Shown here: positions 24,958-35,605 of the stretch, one piece after another
How the letters are laid out: each line of letters opens with the position of its first letter
Numbering within the stretch: position 1 is the first letter of the stretch
Source: Chelonoidis abingdonii
Taxonomy: Eukaryota > Chordata > Testudines > Testudinidae
Assembly (NCBI RefSeq): GCF_003597395.2
Contig: NC_133777.1
Coordinates: forward strand, 7,843,305-7,907,304
Direction of reading: 5' to 3'
DNA length: 64,000 nt
Notes under the pieces: generated by a model
What the model was told of the DNA's origin: nothing
Databases searched by the model: none
Seen by the model: only the letters and a program-made list of their open reading frames with translations
Made by a program: the position numbers and the translations under genes

Positions 24958-25060
24958 AACAGACCCCGGGTGTCGGTGGTTGGGATTGAACCTGGGACCT
25001 CAGTGCATGAGCCTCTACTGCATGAGCTAAAAGCCAGCTGGCTGTTAGCTAAGGCTGTAG
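24958..25060 (-). repeat. tRNA-derived SINE fragment, minus orientation
   Basis: Read on the minus strand it contains TTAGCTCATGCAGTAGAGG, like a tRNA A box, and then GGTTCAATCCC, a good B box, about 30 bases later. The arms do not fold into a proper cloverleaf and no terminator follows, so it is a SINE head and not a tRNA gene. A related head is at 34335-34420. Confidence 0.65.
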
Positions 25061-25306
25061 AGCAGACACATTAATCTCTTTCTCTCTAAGGTGTCTCGGT
25101 GCCACTAGCTGGGACAGAACACCACATCCAGAAGGTGTGTGGGTTACAAGAGGATGAGGGTGAGAGGATTTCTAATAGAGAGGCAGGGCCGTGCTACTGA
25201 ATTTGCAGCCCTGCTTGTAACAGAGGAGCTGGTAACCCCTTGACAGGAGGAGGAGGAAAAAAATAGGAGAAAATGGTAAGAGATCATTCCCAAGGTCACT
25301 GTTGTG

Positions 25307-25394
25307 AGAGAATATGAACATGAGCATGAACCAAGAATATGAGAATAATAATGAGAATAAGAATAAGAGAATATGAACATGAGCATGAACCAAG
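25307..25394. repeat. Direct duplication of a 29-bp unit, offset 59
   Basis: The 29-base segment at 25307-25335 (starting AGAGAATATGAACATGAGCA) recurs identically at 25366-25394. The 30 bases between are a GAATAA/AATAAT-type simple sequence. This looks like a recent local slippage or duplication. Confidence 0.9.
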
Positions 25395-27630
25395 TGGGCA
25401 AATGCACACAGACAGTCTGGAGGAAGAGGGGGGAGAATGTGACATGGGGGAGTAGGCTTGGAGGTGCACTTGCAGATCACACACAAATCAAATCGGCTTG
25501 GGCATCAGCCAAGGAGGAAGCGAGGAACACCAGCTGGGATTTGTGCTGGGGGAACCCAGGGCGTGGAGACAGCCAGGCAGAATGGCCCTGGCATTGCAGC
25601 CTGGAGAGAATGGGGCAGACAGGAGGACGCTCTGCAGAGCAGCAATCACAGTCCCATTCAAATCAGACATTGGGGGGGAAGAGCCACCTTCACAAAGCTT
25701 TTCTTCTGATAAGGACGGGGTGACAGGCTCTGGGCTCCTCCAACTCCCAGCAATTCTGGAAAGCCCTCCACTCCTCCAAATCCCACAAGAACACCTGATC
25801 CCCTCAAAGCTATCATCTCCTCAGCTTGCTGCCGACACAAAGCTCCCCGTCCTCCTTCCCACAGCACACACAGGCAAGAGGCAAAACTCTTGCCAGCCAC
25901 TTTGGAAGAGTCTGTGATGACACAGGAAGGACACCAACGAGAACGGATCATGCCCTCTGCTACATTATTGCATCAGGCAGCAGGAGGAGCAGCTGACCCA
26001 CTAGCAGGGCTTCTAGAGCCTCCATCCCTCAGCAGGCCCACAAGAAAGGAGTTTATCATTGAAAATCCATTCATTCCCCAGGCCTGTGCATTTCCCAGCA
26101 CGTCCATCCTCCATGGGAACCTTTGATTGCAAGCTTGTTGCGGCAGCGGCTAATTTGATTGTGTTTTTTCCTTCTTGGTACCATGAAGGAGACTCAGTGA
26201 AATGAACAAAGAAAGCCAAGCTGAGGGGCAAGGAGGAGAGGTTAACGTGAGGGTCACAGCACCTGAAATTTGGGGTGGTTTGGTTCTACTCCCACAAAAA
26301 GGTCACTTGGACAAACGGTGTTGTTCCAAAGCTTTGCTGACATGCTATAAAACAAGGCGCGTGGGGAAGATCCAGCGATCAGACACAGAATGCTTTGGAT
26401 CCGTTGCGCTGCCGAGTGGCTCATGAGCACGACAGAACAATGAAGCAAAGAGAGTCAGGGAAGGAAGAGCCTGAACCAAAGCTACAAACAGAACGGGGGG
26501 AATAAAAGGTTGCGTGTGAGAGAGAGAGCCCCATCCCCGCAGCAGACTCACCAAAATGCTGCAGCATGCAAACAAAGGAGGTCTTGAGGAGTCTACACTA
26601 AGGGAAGGAACATAAATCAAGGGAAGTTATTCTCTCACCAGAGAAGGTAGGAGCCAGAGCACGTTTGCACTGTGGAACGCAGCTCTGGTCTCCGTACTAC
26701 TGGAAAGAGATGGAAGGATCACAGCAGGGAGCAATCAAAGCGATGTATGCATCAAGGCATGGGGGTTATGAAGCAATGAGGCCGATTCAGCCTATGGAGC
26801 AGGAAAAGGAAAAGGAACATTTCCTGCTGAGAAAGAGAATCCGGCGAGTGGACGAGGGACGGAGCAACATGAAGAAGCCATTTCAGAGAGTGACGCATTC
26901 GGGAACAGCAGAAACGCACTAGCCCAGAAGCAGAAATTCCTTCATAGCATGGGGTGGTTGAAATGGCAAACGGCCAAAAGTCAGCAGCCACATTAAGCGC
27001 GGAGGCAGCCGGGCAACCTGCTGGGAAAGGAGAGCGGAAGGAACATGGCCATTCATCAGGATTTATTAGAGCAGGCCCTAATTGGCCATATGGTCTCCCC
27101 TGGCTCTGAGTATTGCTGCATCTCTCCACACCTCCCCTTGCTCCTTCTGCAGCTTCCTTTCAGCGAGTGTTTCTGGACATTGGTGCAAATCACCCCCAGT
27201 CGAGATGGTCTCTCCCCTTTCTCTGGTGTTCCTGCGTGCCACCCTTCTGGAAGGCACATGGTGCCAATCCCTGGAGTCACAGGCCTGTGCTGGAACAGAC
27301 TCTGGCAAAAAGCCTTTTTTTTTTCTTTTGCAAAATTTCATTAAAATGCATGTTCACAGATTCATTTTGTGGCTCAGGAATGTCAATTTTCGCATTTTTT
27401 TTTTGTAAAAGGTTCTGTTTTCCATCCAAACCTCCAAGATGGAGGGGATTTTTGGGGAGGGAGGGGTAGAGAGCTGGGAGGGGGCATGTTTCCTCCCCCC
27501 CACCCAAGATTTGGAAAAATGCCCAGGTTTTTGCTCTAAAGTAGTCATGTTTCACAGTTTGTGTCAAATGGGTCACTTGCGTGAGTTCTAAACACTCTGC
27601 TGAAGCATCCCGCCGCTCTTAGCCATTTTA

Positions 27631-27895
27631 GAGAGGCTGCGTGGTGCAGGGTTTAGGACACTGGATCTGGCTTCTTGTCCTGGCTCTGCCACCGACCTGC
27701 TGCCTGACCTTTGGTAGCTCACTTCACATCTCTATGCCTCTGCTTCTTCTCCCACCCTTTGTCCATTGTGTTCCTTTAGCCTGTAAGGTCTCTGGAGCAG
27801 GGTCTGCTGCTCACTCTGCGTATATACAGCACCTAGCGCAACAGGGCCCCGATCTCAGTTGGGGCGCCAATGCTATTGTGAGATAAGTAATATTT
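27631..27895 (+). repeat. tRNA-derived SINE (Cry-type)
   Basis: It begins GAGGCTGCGTGGTGCAGGGT, which resembles a tRNA head with the phrase 'GTGGTGCAGGG..TAGGACACTGGA'. It continues through GGCTCTGCCACCGACCTGCT and ends with the typical tail GCACCTAGCGCAACAGGGCC. The tail ends only about 50 bases from the NATD1 exon 2 donor. Assignment to the turtle Cry SINE group is from memory. Confidence 0.75.
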
Positions 27896-27942
27896 GTCCA
27901 TAAAGGAAGGCAAAATGTTGCTAGAGGCTGGTCGAGTCGTAC

Positions 27943-28061
27943 CTTAGCCAGGTGCTTGGCTATTCCTCTTCCTCGGTAGGCGTCTGGTACCTCCGTGTGC
28001 TGCAAATCCACTATCCTCTTCCCCACGTACTCGTAGAGCAGCACTGCCCTGTCGTGGCAAC
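27943..28061 (-). CDS. NATD1: NATD1 exon 2 (residues 33-72)
   Basis: This exon carries the acetyl-CoA binding part of NATD1, a small (110-residue) protein with a GNAT-type N-acetyltransferase fold whose substrate and role are not established. The minus strand encodes [20 protein letters not shown] then [27 protein letters not shown] (residues 61-67) is the GNAT pyrophosphate-binding loop of R-x-x-G-x-A form, and the preceding HTEVPD is the conserved strand before it. The acceptor reads TTCCGTAG|GTTGCC and the donor CTAAG|GTACGA. The 119 nt fit phase 1 in and phase 0 out. Every residue I compare with human NATD1 from memory is conserved here. Confidence 0.98.
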
Positions 28062-29734
28062 CTACGGAATGCAAGGCAGGAGTTTAGCTACAGAAATGCC
28101 TTGAGGGAGAGAACCCTCTGCTTGGGGTGAATGCAGCTCACAATGATGCTAAGCTAGCACAGGTATCTATCATTATTGAGGTGTTCTGAGATCCCTCTCT
28201 GCTGAAGGAGCTTGCAACATCTCTTTATTGGAACAGAAGGAGGCCACCACAGTCTAGCGCACAGGAACGTATTGGCTCAGATTTTGCTCCTACTTATACT
28301 CCGATTCCCTATTTCATGTAAATGAGCTGTAATGGAAGGCAGGATCTGGCCTATTGGGATAGCTGTGAGGTTTCCCCACCACACACACCCCAGGCCTTGA
28401 ATTACTGTATTATGATGAAATGATTTGTAATATGTACAAATCTTATGCCGACTAGCGTTGGGGGGGAGGGGGGAAATAGAAACAAACAGATCTTTCCTCT
28501 CTAATATATTATTTTTTCCCCCACGGTGTACAAAGTCTGCAAGCATATTCTGACATGGCAGCCAGAACTGGTATTTTAAACACTTTAGATCTAGTAGAGA
28601 AGATAAAAATTCTTCTGTGAATGAAAACAGACACAAACACACACGCACACTAATTAGGATAAATTATGTTTCCATCTCTAATCATCATCAAATGTGGCGC
28701 ACAAACATGCATAACATCAGTGTTGTAATATATACTGTTAGTTTCTCTTCGTAATTCAAATACAGGGGAAAAGGTCTCAGTACGTGGAAAGTGGCGTGTG
28801 TCACATTTCAAAGATCCTGAAATTTGACCATTATAAGAAGAGAAATCATTTGAATTCTGCATTTCCACAGGGCTGGTTATGCTTAAAGTTTCTCAAAAGG
28901 GATTTGTGCCAAGGATTTAGATCAGCCTTGCCGAATGGTCATGAATGTTCACCAGTCCAGACACAGAGGGCTCTGCACCTGGGGCAGTCATTGCACTGGC
29001 CTAAGAAAGCCGTATAACACACTACGAGATCAGAATGGTAAAATTTCACACCCATGTTGTGTGAGCGTGATTACAAGCTGGGGTGGACAATGCAGGATCT
29101 GGCCCAGGTACTCACTCATTCTTACTACGATAAAGAAAGGTTAGTGATTGATATTTTGTGCAACTGTCCAAAACCAAAACCAAAACAAAACACCACCACA
29201 CACACAAGAAAACCCACCACATCAAATGTGTAGAATTTTGCACACCCAACTTAGATACTGGGGTGTGCAGTGGGCATGTAAAGGCAGCTACCATTATTTT
29301 CTCAGCAACAGCTCACGCACAGCAATTTGATAGTAATTTAGACAGAACTGATAGATTTTGACATCAGTGCATAAGAAAGTTTCTGAAACCCACAAACAGA
29401 GAGATGATGGATCATAAAATACTATCTCCCTCACCAGCCAGTTGCAGTTGGCTGTTCTGCGTGAAGTCACATTTGTGAGTACATGGCCAGACACCGGTTA
29501 CCGGTGAAAGCATTTACCATACCCCAAGCTTTGCATGTCTTAGTACAAATGAAAATTCAGTCACAAAAATCACACCAGAGCGACTGTTTTTGCATTTGCA
29601 AGTTTAGAAAGTTTTAACTATGCCATTAGAGAGTCACAATACCATGTGATCCAAGTGACCAATCACACACCATGAATAGCTGATGCAAAGAGCTTGGAAA
29701 CAACAGATAGATGGAAAATTCCTGGCTATTTAGG

Positions 29735-30130
29735 AAGACAGGACTGGAGTCACTGAGGTCACTGAGTCCAGTCTCCTGCTATCACAGGCAATCCATCTTA
29801 TCAACCCATTCACAAACTTATCAAGCTCCATCTTAAAACTAGTTAGGTTCCTGGCTCCCACCACTCCTGCTGGAAGGCTGTTCTAGGACCTCACTCTTAT
29901 GGTTAGAAAATTTCTTTTAATTTCCAGCCTAAATTTATTCATAGGCAGTTTAACCCCAATTGTTCTTGTGCCAACTTTATCCTTTAACTCAAATAGCTCT
30001 AATCCCTCCCTGGTGTTTACCCACTAGTGTTTTCACAGAGAGCAATCATATCCCTGCTCAACCTGCATTTTGCTAGGCTAAATAAGCCAGCCTTTTCCAG
30101 TTTCTTGCCAAACCTTTACACTTGAGGAAA
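29735..30130 (-). mobile_element. CR1-like LINE fragment, antisense
   Basis: The stretch runs from CACTGAGTCCAGTCTCCTGC through TTAAAACTAGTTAGGTTCCT and AGCCTAAATTTATTCATAGG to CTAAATAAGCCAGCCTTTTC. This is the order expected for the complement of a CR1 3' portion. It carries stops in all frames. Confidence 0.75.
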
Positions 30131-30249
30131 TCAGGCTTGGGAAATGGACTGAAAGGCAACTAAGTTTATTCTGCACCTGGTCCTCCACTGCCCTGCATCT
30201 TCTAGGTGCAAAGTGGGAAATAAGAGCCTACGAAATCAGAGTATATATG

Positions 30250-31250
30250 TATCTCCTAGAACTGGAAGGGACCCTGTCATAAACAGATAGCTAAGGGTTA
30301 ATGTTTCTTTTGCCTGTAATGGGTTAACAAAGGGAACCAAACACCTGACCAGAGGACCAATCAGGAAACCGGATTTTTCAAAGCTCAGGGAGGGAATTTT
30401 TGGGTGTGGGTTCTTTGTTCGGTTCTAGTGCTCTCTCGGCTCTGAGAGAGGATCTCTCTACCTTCAGGCTTTTCTAATCTTCTGTGTCACAGTTGTAAGT
30501 ACAGGTATAAGACAATATAGGTTTTTATATTGTTTTTGTATTTACATGTGTGTAGTTGCTGGAATGTTTTAAATTGTATTATTTTTGAATAAGGCTGTTT
30601 ATTCATGTTTTCTTTTAAGCCAATAGCCCTGTATATTGTCACCTTGATACAGAGACCATTTTTATGTCTTTTTCTTTCTTTTTATATAAAGCTTTTTTTT
30701 TAAGACCTGTTGGATTTTTTCCTAGTGGGGGCTCAGGGGGATTGAGCCTGCAGCTCTCCAGGGAATTGGTGGGAGGGAAAAGAAGAAGTGAGGAAGGTGA
30801 ATTGTCCTCTCTGTTTTGTAATTCAAGGAGTTTAAGTACAGTAATCTTCCAGGGTAACCCAGGGAGGGGAAGCCTGGGACGAGGTAAAGGGGAAGTGGGT
30901 TATTTCCCTTTGTTGTAAGACTCAGGGCATCTGAGTCTTGGGGTCCCTCAGGAAAGGTTTTGGGGAGACCAGAATGAGGCAGGCACTGAAATTCCTGTCT
31001 GGTGGCAGCGATATCAGATCTAAGCTGGTAAATAAGCTTGGAGGTTTCATGGTAGCATCTTATTTTCTGAACTCTAAGGTTCAGATCTGAGTAGGAAAGC
31101 TATGACAAACCCTGAAGGGTCATTGAGTCCAGCCCCCTGCCTTCATTCACTAGCAGGACCAAGTACTGATTTTGCTCCAGATCCCTAAGTGGCCCCCTCA
31201 GGGACTGAACTCACAACCCTGGGTTTAGCAGGCCAATGCTCGAACCACTC
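30250..31250 (-). mobile_element. CR1/SINE-like repeat interrupted by a solo LTR
   Basis: The left part CTAGAACTGGAAGGGACCC (to 30274) and the right part TGAAGGGTCATTGAGTCCAG (from 31113) are contiguous in the usual CR1 antisense sequence. An 833-bp LTR interrupts them. At the right, from about 31170, the repeat continues into a tRNA-like SINE segment, visible on the minus strand as AACCCAGGGTTGTGAGTTCA. Confidence 0.8.
30275..31107. mobile_element. Solo LTR of an endogenous retrovirus-like element
   Basis: The element begins TGTCATAAACAGATAGC and ends GCTATGACA, the TG..CA ends of an LTR with an imperfect TGTCATA/TATGACA terminal inversion. It is flanked by GACCC (30270-30274) and AACCC (31108-31112), a 5-bp target duplication with one mismatch (4 bp exact). 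Inside are a TATATAAAGC motif near 30683 and a CT-rich stretch. There is no gag, pol or env sequence, no primer site and no second LTR beside it, so it is a solo LTR left by recombination. It cannot encode protein. Confidence 0.8.
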
Positions 31251-32209
31251 ACACTTGTTCTGCACTGGTGGAATGACCCACATGGAGAATCAGGCCCATT
31301 GTTCACAGTAAAGAATTCAACCAGCTCTACCTGCAAAACAGGATGGGAATTATACCCAGTTCTCCCACATTGGAGGAAACAAACTGTCATGCATTTGGAG
31401 CTGCCCTGTGACCATTTATGAACACTGGGATGTTTACGGTATGATGAGATTGGTTCAGTTTAATAAGGGGGCTGTCAGGAAAAACAAACAGGAAAATGTC
31501 TGGAGAAATGCCGCTTGTCTGCACTCAGTTGAGCGTTGTTAAGAGACAACGTCAGGACAGAATAAGGTCCATGAACACAAGCAAGCAAAGGAGCTACAGC
31601 AGGGTTAGAAGAGGGACCCTCTCTCAAGAGAAGATTGTAGTGGTTTTGGGGGAAGCAGCTGGAGACACAAGGACCCTGCGCTGGCAGTGTCTGGAGAAAC
31701 TGCGCCTGCCTGGGTAAGCCTTTAGGTAAGACAGACATGCACATAGATTGTTCACTGTTTTAAAATTATTTTCCTCTAAAATACTTTGTTTCTACTGTTA
31801 AGATAAACAATATTTTGGTGCCATCTGATGACTGTGTTCAGTGCCGGTCATAGACTCCTGAAGGAAAGAACAGCAAGCATCCAAATGCAGTCGGACCTAC
31901 TGGGTAAGAACGTACTATACCCAAGGGCCAGTCTAGGAGTGGAGAACTGCAGAAACTCACCCAGGAGAGCAGAGCCGAGAAGCCCAGAAAGGGGAGAGAG
32001 GTGAGCTACCCCTGTAACAGTGACACAAACCCATCATCCGAAGAAGGAACTATTACAACTAAAAGCACCTAGAGAAACCTATCTTCCCCCAGGAGATCGA
32101 CAGCCTTAATCTCAGGGAATTAGAGCAAGTTCCACCACCCTCATGTGATTTCCACATTGCACTGAGCACAGGAAGCAAAGTGTTCAGTGGAAGCGGTATC
32201 TATTACAGA

Positions 32210-32856
32210 TAGTGCCCTACCAAATTCATGGTCCATTTTGGTCAATTTCATGGTCATAGGATTTAAAAATTCATAAATTTCATGATTTCAGCTATTTTAA
32301 TCTGAAATATCATGGTGCTGTAATTGTAGGGGTCCTGACCCAAAATGGAGTTGGGGGGGGGGTTCGCGAGGTTATTGTAGGGCGGGTTATGGTACTGCTG
32401 CCCTTACTTCTGTGCTGGCTGGCGGCGGCGGCATTGCCTTCACAGCTGGGCAGCTGGAAAGCGGCAGTGGCTGCTGGGTGGGAACCCAGCTCTGAAGGCA
32501 GAGCCGCCGCCAGCAGCAGCGCAGAAGTAAGGATGACATGGGATGGTATGGCCACCCTTACTTCTGCGCTGCAGCCTTCAGAGCTGGGCACCTGGCCAAC
32601 AGCTGCCACTCTCCAGCCACGCAGCTCTGAAGGCAGTGCAGAAGTAAAGGTGGCAATATTACGACCCCCTAAAATAACCTTGTGACCCCCCCAACTCCCT
32701 TTTGGGTCAGGACCCCCAACTGGAGAATGTTGGTCTCCCCTGGGAAATCTGTATAGTATAGGGTTAAAGCACACAAAACACCAGGTTTCATAGGCGGAGA
32801 CCAGATTTCACGGTCCATGACGTGTTTTTCGTGGCCGTGAATTTGGTAGGGCCCTA
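32210..32856. mobile_element. hAT-like non-autonomous element, 647 bp
   Basis: The left end TAGTGCCCTACCAAATTCATGG and the inverted right end TAGGGCCCTACCAAATTCACGG form 22-bp terminal inverted repeats with two mismatches. Flanks ATTACAGA (left) and ATTATAGC (right) match at 6 of 8 positions, an eroded 8-bp target duplication. The core (about 32330-32720) is itself an inverted GC-rich unit: left GGGTCCTGACCCAAAATGGA, right mirrored as ..TTTTGGGTCAGGACCC. That points to a second MITE-like element nested inside. Open frames in it are compositional. Confidence 0.85.
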
Positions 32857-33204
32857 ATTATAGCAATCACCAGTAGCGCCAGTTATAATTAAAGGCTTTA
32901 AACAGTTTGTTATAACTGCTCTTTTCACGTGCTCCTAATTTTCCACCACACTCATTGAAATTTCCATGGTCTCCGGCTGATTTTTTGGAAAAAGTTTAAG
33001 CAAAATCCTTTCAGCTGTTTTTACTGAGCTGTGGCAGAGTGGGGGAAAAAAGTTACTTTTCTCATTCTGTAAAAACATATTACGTATATGTGCATGCATC
33101 CACGCACACACAGAATCCTGCCGCAAAAGATGTCTTAAAATATGAAACCATGCCCTGCACAGCATCTTAACTGAATATTTTTACTTGTTATCACAGTAGC
33201 AACT

Positions 33205-33335
33205 AGACACTCCAGCCGAGATTGGTGCCCCATTTTGCTAGGGGCTGTACATACCCCTAACAAGGGACAGTCCTACCCTTGAAGGATTTCTAATCTGAAT
33301 ACACAGAGAAAGTTTCAGTCCAGCTCCTTAAATGC
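33205..33335 (-). repeat. SINE/LINE tail fragment, inverted
   Basis: CCGAGATTGGTGCCCCATTT is the complement of the tail motif also seen at about 27847-27872 (GGGCCCCGATCTCAGTTGGG). Here it is followed by GGGACAGTCCTACCCTTGAA. It is a truncated old copy. Confidence 0.6.
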
Positions 33336-34334
33336 AAGACCATCTTTCTTCTCAGGAAGTGTTAGGGCGTTTACTTGCACTTTTTAAGGGAATGTTTTAT
33401 CAGTTGTCTGACCTGTTGAAAATTATGCCCCAAGTATGTAGTAGAAAATAAAGTTGTTTGCTGGGGCGCAGGTAGACATAGGTGTACTCTGCCTGGGTAC
33501 ATGGCCAGTTCAGTGTGCAAAGGCACTGGTCCTGCTTGGAAGGTCCATGAAGAGCCCCACTGAAGTGCATAGGGGGTGCAGGCATCCACCTGTGCATGTA
33601 GTTGCTTCGTTGTTTAAAGCAATTTACAAACTGGGGAAAGTCACGGGAACTTGGTCCTTCCAACAGCAGAACAGCTTTGGAGCAAGGGCCGTACCAGCTT
33701 CCCTGGCAGGATTCAGAAGCTTTGGTACTTGAATAGCTGGATTGTCCTCGTTTTTCCTTTTCTTGCTTTATCATCCTTTTTAGACAGGGAGAAAATTAAA
33801 TGCAAAGAACTGTGTGAGGGATGCACAGTTAATTGTTATGTAAAATCAGGAAATTGAGAAATTAAGGTTCCAAGAGCAAGGTCACAAATGGCCCACAAAG
33901 GAAATAGTTGATCTTGTGTTTTGTTTTGTTTTGAATTGGTGGATAAAGATGCCTGGATGTTTGTTTGGTTTTTTGGTCAGAGTAAAACCTTTTGTCATGC
34001 TTTTTCCTCCCCTTCATGCGATCGATTTAGAATCTTTCAAAGCAGACACAATTTTATGGTGATTGAAAAGCTAACAAAATGACTGTGGAAAAAATAATTA
34101 CATGATCATGTAATTAAAGACAGTATCACAATGCACTTGCAGAACAGGAGGGGGCTGAGTTAAGGCTTCACAGAATTATTCTGGCTTTGCCCAACTTCTG
34201 AGTGCATGACTTTGCAACCTGAACGTTCTTTTACCTGTTTCTCTCTGGTGTGTAATTTCCTAGGGAAAAACGCAAACTGAAAATACACATTGCTTCATGC
34301 GGCATCATACTGACAGCCACATGGATCAACAGCA

Positions 34335-34420
34335 GGTTTGCAAGCTTTAGCTCCACTGCATAGACCTCTACCGCTTGAGCTAATGGAGTCACTTATAGCA
34401 GTAGTAGGTTGTCATCCTCT
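34335..34420 (-). repeat. tRNA-derived SINE head, minus orientation
   Basis: The minus strand reads TTAGCTCAAGCGGTAGAGGT, an A-box-like tRNA head. It closely resembles the head at 24958-25060. No B box of good quality follows, so the copy is truncated. Confidence 0.6.
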
Positions 34421-34968
34421 ATGTGGACCAGCACTAGAAGGGAATGAGACACACACTTTACCCCAGTGGGTTTCACAGGTGTTTGCTGACAGCAGAGGAA
34501 TGGCGAGACTCTGCAGTCTTGAGCTCCAGTCCAGGCTCTGGAAGTGGACACAGACCCTTTCTTTCTCCCACTTCTTCCAAAGCTTCATCCTTTCTACCCA
34601 CCTCCTCCATCTTGTATCCGGCTCAGTCATGTCTCTTCATCCCAGTCCTGGCCTCCTTGCCCAGATATTTTTAGTATCCCCCTCAATGTCCCATTCTCCC
34701 CCCTACTTCGAGTCTTCTTGCCCATCCAGTCCCAATTCCTCCCTCCTGGCTCTCTGTGTGAGCCATCTCTCCCCTTTTAGTCACGGTTATATTCCCCTGC
34801 CTTCCCAGTTTCCTCCTCTCCACTTGCAATCTCAGTCTCCTCAAACCCCATCCCAGTCCAGGGCTTTTATCCCCTATGAATTTGAATCAGGCTGCTTTGC
34901 CCTCCATGCTGGCTGGGTGCCAGCTGCGGGGGGAGTGGGGAGGACTGGAGGTGTCATTGAGAACACAG

Positions 34969-35605
34969 TATGATGTCCTGGGTCTCGAACCAGGTTTGGG
35001 AGTCCCCAGACAACTGCCATCACCACATCCTGGCCTCCACCCAATGTCTACTGAAACCTGGTGCGCTGAGAAGCTGCTAGGACTATAGCCCAGCCAAGGC
35101 ACCACCCCTGGGAGCTATGATTGGAGGACTGCTTGGCCCCACTGATTGGTCCAACTACACTATTTAAGCCAGGCGGAAGTTTGTCAGAGCAACAAAGTGG
35201 TTTCTGGTTGTGGCTGTGTTGGACCCTGCTTGTGCCTGCCTCCTGTACCCAACCCTGTTCCTGATTCCTGCTCTGCTCCTGCTTTACCTCCGTTCCCACC
35301 ATGCTCCTGCTCCTGCCTCTCCTCGTGCCCTTACACCTCGCCTCCAAGCCTCAGTGACCAGTCCTGACTCCAACTCCGACTTCTGACCTTGACTTCGGCA
35401 TAGCCTTTGGCATCTGACCTCGGCTCTGCCCCTCAGCGTTGATTTGTGGTTCCGACTCTGGCTTGACCCCTGGCTCTGGTGACTGGCAGTTGATTCTGGT
35501 GCTGACCCGTGGCTTCGTTCCCCAACCTGGACACCTGCTTTGCCCACTAGACCTGACTCCAGCTCTGGCCATTAGGTCAGACCCCCTCCATCCTAGTCCA
35601 TAACA
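34969..35605 (+). mobile_element. Candidate solo LTR, 637 bp
   Basis: The unit is flanked by CACAG at 34964-34968 and 35606-35610. It starts TATGATGTCCTGGG and ends CCATAACA. A reverse CCAAT (GATTGGTCC) and a TATTTAAG box near 35160 are spaced like an LTR promoter. They are followed by GCAACAAAGTGG and a long degenerate stretch of GACTC/CTGAC/GGCTCTG words. No internal retroviral gene is present. If the true end is TGATGTCC (34971), two bases lie between it and the putative duplication, so the boundary is uncertain. Confidence 0.5.

Larger units (their letters stand above)
20363..27942 (-). other. NATD1: NATD1 intron 2 (7.6 kb)
   Basis: The intron runs from the GTACGA donor after exon 2 to the TTCTAG acceptor before exon 3 on the minus strand. 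It holds a MIR-like fragment (about 22550-22640), a CR1-like fragment (23355-23520), an inverted tRNA-derived SINE (24958-25060), a small segmental duplication (25307-25394) and a SINE (27631-27895). The rest contains only short open frames without recognisable similarity. Confidence 0.9.

Noticed and set aside
24958..25060. Possible tRNA gene
   Set aside because: A- and B-box-like words are present on the minus strand, but the stems do not pair as a cloverleaf and no T-run terminator follows. It fits a SINE head.
26660..26880. Possible CR1 ORF2 remnant (GCAGCTCTGGTCTCCG region)
   Set aside because: A short match in word order to CR1-like sequence was noticed, but it is too diverged to support an annotation.
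34338..34973. Plus-strand open frame of 211 codons, Ser/Pro-rich
   Set aside because: It starts in a SINE head and passes through CT-rich sequence. I recognise no domain and no splice or promoter context, so there is no support beyond length.
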